DNA of 64,000 bases from an uncultured Roseobacter sp. Its GTDB lineage: Bacteria; Pseudomonadota; Alphaproteobacteria; Rhodobacterales; Rhodobacteraceae. Made by a program: the position numbers and the translations under genes. Each line of letters opens with the position of its first letter. The stretch's first letter is position 1. Shown piece after piece: positions 59,146-64,000 of the stretch. The notes below the pieces were generated by a model. It was not told where the DNA came from and made no database searches. It saw only the letters and a list, made by a program, of their open reading frames with translations. The stretch spans positions 200,749 to 264,748 of the forward strand of contig NZ_CANLQB010000008.1 of NCBI RefSeq assembly GCF_947493125.1, in the 5' to 3' direction.

Positions 59146-59780
59146 ACCAGTTCGCCATCGACGACGGCTGCGATGTCTGAAGCGACAGTGTCCATGTCGC
59201 GCGCGCCGTCGATCACGCGGAACCGCTGGGCGAATTCTTTGGCGAGATCCAGAAAGCCCTGCCGCATGTCGATTTGCAGATCTTCTCCGAAGGCCTCGAA
59301 CCGTTCATCCAGCGTCTGCCGCGAGAGGGCGCGGGTGAGACCCACAGCAGGGTCCATGTCGATCAGGATTGTAAGATCAGGTTCGCGCCCAATAATCAGC
59401 TCGTGCAGTTGATCCACAATGCCTCGCAGATTGCCGCGCGAGAGCCCCTGATACATCCGCGTGCTGTCAGCGAAACGGTCGCAGAGTACGATTTTACCTG
59501 CACGCAGAGCGGGCAGGATCGTGCGCTCCAGGTGGTCGCGCCGCGCGGCTGTGAAGAGTAGGATTTCAGTCTCCGCCGACCAGCGGTCCGGGTCTCCTTG
59601 CAGTACCAGTGCGCGGATTTCCTCGGCACCGGGCGACCCGCCGGGCTCGCGTGTGACCACCACGTCATGGCCCTGGTCTGTCAGATGTGCGGCGAGCCGT
59701 TTGATCTGGGTGGATTTGCCCGAGCCGTCGATGCCTTCGAAGGTGATGAACCTTGCCGATGCGAGCAGGGTTGCGGTCAC
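59142..59780 (-). CDS. tmk: Thymidylate kinase
   Basis: 212 residues; makes dTDP from dTMP. P-loop FEGIDGSGKSTQIKRLAAHL, substrate motif VTREPGGSPGAEEIR, and LCDRFADSTRMYQGLSRG. Overlaps dacA and holB by 4 bases each, so it lies inside the dacA-tmk-holB-tatD operon. Confidence 0.96.
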   Translation of the reverse strand: MTATLLASARFITFEGIDGSGKSTQIKRLAAHLTDQGHDVVVTREPGGSPGAEEIRALVLQGDPDRWSAETEILLFTAARRDHLERTILPALRAGKIVLCDRFADSTRMYQGLSRGNLRGIVDQLHELIIGREPDLTILIDMDPAVGLTRALSRQTLDERFEAFGEDLQIDMRQGFLDLAKEFAQRFRVIDGARDMDTVASDIAAVVDGELV

Positions 59781-60946
59781 GTCGCCTCCTCGGGCCCCTG
59801 CATGAGCTTCTTGAAAAGCACGAGTGCTGCGGTGCTCACCCGGCTGACGAACCCGCCCGGCGCAATGTCACGGTCGGCTACCAGCGGGACACGTGTCTCA
59901 GGCAGGCCTTCGAGGGTAAATACCAACTCGGCCAGCTGATCTCCCGCCGCGATGGGCGCGCTCAGCGGGCCGATGTAGACCACTTCGCCCTCGATCTCAT
60001 TTGGCGCCAGCGCGGGCATCAGTATGCTGACGTCTTCGGCAGCAACCAGGCCAACCGTCGGCTCGCTGCCCATCCACACATTGGCCTGCGCGAATTGCTC
60101 GCCTTCGGTTGCGAGCGGGCGCATGGCGAATTGCCGGAAGGCCCAGTTCACGATCGCCTGGCTCTCCTGCGCGCGTTGCTGCACCGTATCGAGCCCCGTG
60201 ATCACCCAGATCACCCGGCGGTCGCCCTGTTTGGCGGACCCGGTGAGCCCGTATCCCGCCTCCTGCGTGTGGCCGGTCTTCAGCCCATCCGCGCCGATGC
60301 CCATTGTGAGCACCGGGTTGCGGTTGTTCTTGTTGCTGGGCACGCGGTTGTCGAATTCGAACTCGGTTTCGGCAAAGAGCGGGTAGAACTCAGGGAAATC
60401 CGTGATCAGCCGGTCGGCGAGCAGCGCGAGATCGCGCATGGACATCAGGTGCCCGGGCTGTGGCCAGCCGCTGGAGTTCACGAAGGTCGAGTTTGTCATG
60501 CCGAGCTGCTGCGCGCGCTGGGTCATGAGCCGCGCAAAGCCGTATTCGGTGCCATCAGGCGACAGCGCCTCGGCGATCACCACGCAGGCATCATTGCCCG
60601 AGAGGACGATGATGCCGCGGATGAGGTCTTCGACGCTCACACGTTCGCCCGAGCGCAGGAACATGCTGGAGCCGCCGAAGGACTGCGCATGTTCGGAAAC
60701 CAGCAGCTCTTCATTCAGATCCAGCCCACCGTCGGCCTTGCCGCGGCGGATCGCTTCGAAGGCCATGTAGAGTGTCATCAGCTTCGACATCGACGCTGGC
60801 GGCAGTGGCTCATCGGCGTTCTTGTTCAGCAGAACAGTGCCTGTGGTCTGATCAATCACAAAGGCCGACTGAGCCTGCGTGTCGAAGGCGCTGACCTGCG
60901 TGGTAGACAGGCTCAAGGCCAGAAGGGCTGTAGCAAGACGGATCAC
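59777..60946 (-). CDS. dacA: D-alanyl-D-alanine carboxypeptidase (PBP5 type)
   Basis: 389 residues, periplasmic. It trims the terminal D-Ala from peptidoglycan stem peptides. Signal peptide VIRLATALLALSLSTTQVSA from GTG 60946 (AAGGAG nine bases upstream). Catalytic motifs: PASMSKLMTLYM (SxxK), GIIVLSGNDACVVIAE (SxN) and GLKTGHTQEAGYGLTGSA (KTG). A C-terminal beta domain follows, but no clear amphipathic anchor helix is evident in the last residues (FKKLMQGPEEAT). First in the operon with tmk, holB and tatD; the SPOR lipoprotein lies 23 bases upstream. Confidence 0.95.
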   Translation of the reverse strand: MIRLATALLALSLSTTQVSAFDTQAQSAFVIDQTTGTVLLNKNADEPLPPASMSKLMTLYMAFEAIRRGKADGGLDLNEELLVSEHAQSFGGSSMFLRSGERVSVEDLIRGIIVLSGNDACVVIAEALSPDGTEYGFARLMTQRAQQLGMTNSTFVNSSGWPQPGHLMSMRDLALLADRLITDFPEFYPLFAETEFEFDNRVPSNKNNRNPVLTMGIGADGLKTGHTQEAGYGLTGSAKQGDRRVIWVITGLDTVQQRAQESQAIVNWAFRQFAMRPLATEGEQFAQANVWMGSEPTVGLVAAEDVSILMPALAPNEIEGEVVYIGPLSAPIAAGDQLAELVFTLEGLPETRVPLVADRDIAPGGFVSRVSTAALVLFKKLMQGPEEAT

Positions 60947-60969
60947 GGGTGCGCGCTCCTTTCTCGGGG

Positions 60970-61881
60970 TCAGTTGGTCACGGCGTAGGCGTCGGAGAAG
61001 CCTTCGTCCTTGATGGTGGAGAGCAGTCTGCGCTGCTCGGACGTCGAGGTGGCGGGGCCGACAACCACGCGCCAAAACGGTTTGCCGCCGAGTTGCTGCT
61101 CCTTCACCGTGGGGATCAGGCCCGCGCCGCGCATCTGCTTGGCCGCCCGCTCGGCGTTGGCTTCCTCACTGAATATCCCGATCTGTATGAAGGGTTTCTT
61201 AAGCGACGAGGTCGGCGCGGCCGTCTGAGGCAGGCTGGACTGTGGCAGAGTGGCGGGTTCGATAACTGCGGTTTCGGCCGTCTCGGTTCCGGTCGGCTCG
61301 GCGGCCTCAATGGCCGCTCCGGCAGCGGCGATGGGGTCGAGCGACGTTTCGGTGATCTCGGCGGGCGCCTCGATGGCCTCCTCCGCAGGCGCAGGCGGCG
61401 CGACCTCGACAGTCTCCTTGCGCAACGCCACAACCTCCAGATCGGTGGGTGCGCCCGCAAGAATGCCGAGTGCCTCCGCCGCATCCGACGACATTTGCAG
61501 GCGGGGGCCCGGTATGTCGCGTTCCCGCCGGAAAAGCGCGCCGACGACGAACTGGCCGTTGGTCTGATTGCGAATGAGGACGCGCTCGGGCTCGGTCACG
61601 TCCGGGTGTGCCACCCAGACCCCACCGAGCGAAGGCCGCCCGTCCCAAAGCCCCGCTTCGTTCGAGGAGAAGACCTCAGGCGCTTCCACGTCGCGTTCGA
61701 TCACCTCGCCAGTGGCCACGTCGGTGGTTGTTCCGGCGGCTTCCGCTTCAGTTTTGGGCGTGAAGGCCTCGCGGAGATTGAAGTTGCCGGCTTCATCGCA
61801 GGCGGCGAGCACGCTCAGGGCGGAAAAACCGAACGCGAGGGGAAATCCGGTTCTGAAACTGGTTTTGCTGTCGCCGCTCAT
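60970..61881 (-). CDS. SPOR domain lipoprotein
   Basis: 303 residues. N-terminal lipoprotein signal with lipobox LAAC (FGFSALSVLAACDEAG), a long Ala/Glu/Pro-rich linker, and a C-terminal SPOR domain (about 228-300: FIQIGIFSEEANAERAAKQMR, FWRVVVGPATSTSEQRRLL), which binds denuded septal glycan. In this place a rare lipoprotein A-like or SPOR-only protein is usual, ahead of dacA. No RlpA catalytic double-psi barrel is evident, so it is probably a structural septal protein. Confidence 0.88.
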   Translation of the reverse strand: MSGDSKTSFRTGFPLAFGFSALSVLAACDEAGNFNLREAFTPKTEAEAAGTTTDVATGEVIERDVEAPEVFSSNEAGLWDGRPSLGGVWVAHPDVTEPERVLIRNQTNGQFVVGALFRRERDIPGPRLQMSSDAAEALGILAGAPTDLEVVALRKETVEVAPPAPAEEAIEAPAEITETSLDPIAAAGAAIEAAEPTGTETAETAVIEPATLPQSSLPQTAAPTSSLKKPFIQIGIFSEEANAERAAKQMRGAGLIPTVKEQQLGGKPFWRVVVGPATSTSEQRRLLSTIKDEGFSDAYAVTN

Positions 61882-61994
61882 ATTGCGCGTCCTTGCCTGT
61901 TGTCCGGTGATCCGGCACGCTCGTGTTGCCCCTTCGCGAGGGATCTTGCCGCGCAGTCTAGCTTGGCCGGATCAGTCTGGGAAGATGTTGGACA

Positions 61995-63713
61995 TCAAAT
62001 GAGCGACATTCCCCAGCAAATATGTGGTTTTTTTTGAGGTTTCAGAATCGGTTGTAGGGCACTAGGACGGATCAACCGGAGGAGTGGCAGAGTGGTCGAA
62101 TGCACCGGTCTTGAAAACCGGCGTGCGTGAAAGCGTACCGTGGGTTCGAATCCCACCTCCTCCGCCATCGAACATTTTTCACCCGAAACACCTTCTAAAG
62201 CCCTGAAAGGTAAGGTTAGAATCGGGGTTCGAAAACCCTCATTCCGACGGTAGGCTATCCGCTCGCCAAAAACCAGTTTCAGCACTAGTTTTTGGAGGTC
62301 GATCCGCCCGGAATGCCATAGATTACAAGGACTTGAGAGAACGGCGCTTGCGAGTTCGAAAACTTTCTCAAAGCGTCCCGAAGTTGCAGTGCAGTTTGCG
62401 GCCTTTTCCTCCAAAACAAGCTTTGCACGTTCAAGCTTCTCGATCTTTTTCTCATAAGCTTTGATCACAGTGAGACTATCCACTTCGACAATCTTGTCGA
62501 GGTACGTATCGATTGTGGCTTCAGTCTCTTTGATCTGTTTCTTCAAAGCGGTTTTGTTTTCCGATGCGGACGCCGTGCGCTCCGTCCAGATGACGCTCAG
62601 CATCTTGCGGGCAACGCGCAAAACACCCTTTGAGGGCGTTACAGATGCAAGCATCTGTGCAAATTCCTCTTCCAGAACATCGCGCTTGATGGACTTGCGA
62701 TAGCTCACGCACCCCTTCTTAAAGCACATATAATAGGGATGCTTTGTCCCAGTCTTGCTGGTGGACCAGCAAGAGGTCATGGGGTGATTGCAATCTGCGC
62801 AAGTCACAAAGCCGCGTAAGGGGAACTCTTCGCTGATATCCTTGCGAAACGAGACGCGGGCGGCTTCTTTCATGCGCGCCTGGATTTTCTCATAGGTCTC
62901 AAGCGTGATCAGGCCCTTATGCTGAGCCTTGCGCAGATCAATCCCCCAATCCGACACTTCGATGTACCCGGCATAATGCGGGCGGCGCATCAGGCGGCTG
63001 ATCTCCTCATAGCGGATTTTTCTGGCTTCATAGCGAGCAATGAAGGCAGGTTTGCTTTCAAGAAAGCGCTTGACCTCTGCCTGAGTCCCAAAGCGTCCGC
63101 TGGCATACCCGTTGAGCGCTTCAGCAATAATCGAAGCATCCGGCTCGTCGCGCACCAGCATCTTGCCGTGGCCGTTCACTTTCTCATAGCGATAGCCAAC
63201 AGGCGCATGGAAACACCAGTATCCGTTCATCGTCCGCGCCCACATACGGCTTTTGGTTTGCTCGGCGTTCTTCTGGCGCTGGTGCTGGGAAACGGAGGCA
63301 AGCAGATTCTCAATCAGGATGCTGTCCGAGTCTTCACCGAAGTTGATGGAAGGGCTTTCCAGCTTACCGCCTGTTTCTTTCAGTGTCCGGCGCAGCATCC
63401 AGTGGCTTTCGATATCGCGAGCAAAGCGGCTGATATCATCGATGACAACGACGATGCCGCCTTCGCTCTGTTTTTTGATGAAGGCCAAAAGCGCGCTAAA
63501 GGAAGGGCGATCAAAAACCTCACCCGTCACGGCGCGCTCTTCAAAGACCTTGATGACCTCTTAGCCCTTACGCTCGGCATAGTCTCGGCAGCGTGTCGCC
63601 TGAGATTCCAAGCCGTGACCTTCCTCAACCTGGCGTTTGGAAGAGACGCGCGTGTACAAAACGGCTTTTGTCAGGCAGATATCTGATGTCGTGGAATGCA
63701 AAATGGCGCTCAT
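61995..63713 (-). pseudogene. Large serine recombinase (site-specific integrase), broken by an ochre codon
   Basis: 573 codons from ATG 63713. The catalytic serine is S24 in LYTRVSSKRQVEEG. Codon 51 is TAA (63563-63561), where the family would have an aromatic residue (ERKG-*-EVIKVF); the same frame then continues to the end with the recombinase domain (RRPHYAGYIEV), zinc ribbon (CADCNHP ... CFKKGC) and coiled-coil. Reinitiation inside would give about 511 residues without the catalytic Ser, so the gene is probably inactive unless the codon is a sequencing error. From about 62205 on, the frame reads through the antisense of tRNA-Ser (EEVGFEPTVRFHARRFSRPV) to 61995, which is not normal protein sequence. 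The gene points at the tRNA, as integrase genes of tRNA-integrated elements do. Confidence 0.9.
62078..62167 (+). tRNA. tRNA-Ser(UGA)
   Basis: 90 bases with a full cloverleaf: acceptor GGAGGAG / CTCCTCC, anticodon stem CCGGT / ACCGG with loop CTTGAAA (anticodon TGA), long variable arm (GCGTGCGTGAAAGCGTACC), T arm GTGGG-TTCGAAT-CCCAC, discriminator G and encoded CCA. This is the insertion site next to a serine recombinase gene that points at it. Confidence 0.96.
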
Positions 63714-63715
63714 GG

Positions 63716-64000
63716 CTACTCCTTCTCGTTATCTATTGAACGGGGAGCCACTGTTTCAGGCGCTGTATCTTCTGAGGTAAGCAATGATACCACGTCCAGA
63801 GGTTTATGTGTATGATTACTATTGATTTTTCCATTGCTTGAGTCTGGTGCGGGGCCGAGGTCGATATGCAGATCGGCGATAATGACTAGGATGTTCCATA
63901 GGGCGACTAGGAACTCTTCCTGTACCTGAGTGGTCCGATTTGATTGTTGGTGCATGGCCGGCCTTGGGTCCATCTGGACGATGGTTTCTGGGGCCGGAGG
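63716..64000 (-). CDS. Unknown protein upstream of the recombinase, N-terminus outside the window
   Basis: An open frame with its stop 2 bases before the recombinase start. It can start at ATG 63973 (85 residues, MDPRPAMHQQSNRTTQVQ) but the frame remains open upstream to base 64000 (PPAPETIVQ), so it is probably a partial gene. It contains a short hydrophobic stretch (LVALWNILVIIADLHI). I recognise no family. Its tight spacing suggests it belongs to the recombinase operon of the element. Confidence 0.5.
   Translation of the reverse strand, partial: PPAPETIVQMDPRPAMHQQSNRTTQVQEEFLVALWNILVIIADLHIDLGPAPDSSNGKINSNHTHKPLDVVSLLTSEDTAPETVAPRSIDNEKE

Noticed and set aside
61995..62204. The last 70 or so residues of the recombinase frame as true protein sequence
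   Set aside because: They are the antisense translation of tRNA-Ser and flanking DNA, a common false tail in genes beside this tRNA.

Overview
The window looks like chromosomal DNA of a GC-rich alphaproteobacterium, most likely a Rhodobacteraceae (roseobacter-type) bacterium. The reasons are the tad/Flp pilus genes with 'AVTVDW'-type pilins, a coxB-ctaB-coxF-like-ctaG-coxC-SURF1-thrC-M16 peptidase string, a LOV histidine kinase, PtsP next to lysC, a urtABCDE operon, short alphaproteobacterial intergenic gaps with many 1-8 base start/stop overlaps, and CtrA-type boxes (TTAAC-N5-GTTAA). The assignment is inferred from gene content and order, not from a database search.

Layout. 1-2.9 kb, minus strand: start of a tad locus (two tandem Flp pilins, CpaB, and CpaC cut by the window edge), with intrinsic terminators after each pilin and after cpaB. 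3.2-4.1 kb: lytic transglycosylase. 4.2-6.9 kb, minus: a compact operon scoA - LOV sensor kinase - scoB - small GNAT protein. 7-12.5 kb, minus: topA, dprA, tldD. 12.7-20.2 kb, plus: cytochrome c oxidase subunits II and III with their assembly factors, running through SURF1, threonine synthase, an M16 peptidase and a RimJ-like acetyltransferase. 20.3-32.9 kb: mostly single housekeeping or accessory genes (MBL hydrolase, FAD oxidase, apt, RhtB exporter, mtnP, SulP transporter, flavin reductase, EcsC, NUDIX, DUF1178, SDR), including one frameshifted repeat-containing membrane-protein gene at 24.8-26.3 kb. 33-42.8 kb, plus: lysC, ptsP (EI-Ntr) and urtABCDE, a nitrogen and amino-acid block. 42.9-45.6 kb, minus: a GGDEF-EAL protein and a GST.

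46-52 kb is the most accessory-looking part and holds two cobalamin enzymes side by side. The first is a short, divergent class II ribonucleotide reductase homologue behind two perfect TTAA-N7-TTAA CtrA boxes; it appears to lack one of the reducing cysteines and the C-terminal redox tail. The second is a 1,072-residue self-sufficient (respiration-independent) reductive dehalogenase with Fe-S clusters and a fused flavin/NAD(P)H/2Fe-2S reductase module.

52-62 kb returns to ordinary genes: ChrR-like cupin, PCu(A)C copper chaperone with a small Cys-containing secreted protein, aldehyde dehydrogenase, AEC carrier, and the operon SPOR lipoprotein - dacA - tmk - holB - tatD - PhnP-like MBL. The right end (62.1-64 kb) is a mobile-element boundary: a tRNA-Ser(UGA) gene followed by a large serine recombinase gene that points at the tRNA, runs through it in frame, and is interrupted by one ochre codon between its catalytic serine and the rest of the protein.

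The observations most worth following are the LOV kinase without the usual phospho-acceptor histidine inside the scoAB operon, the CtrA-box-driven RNR homologue with missing redox cysteines, and the dehalogenase.
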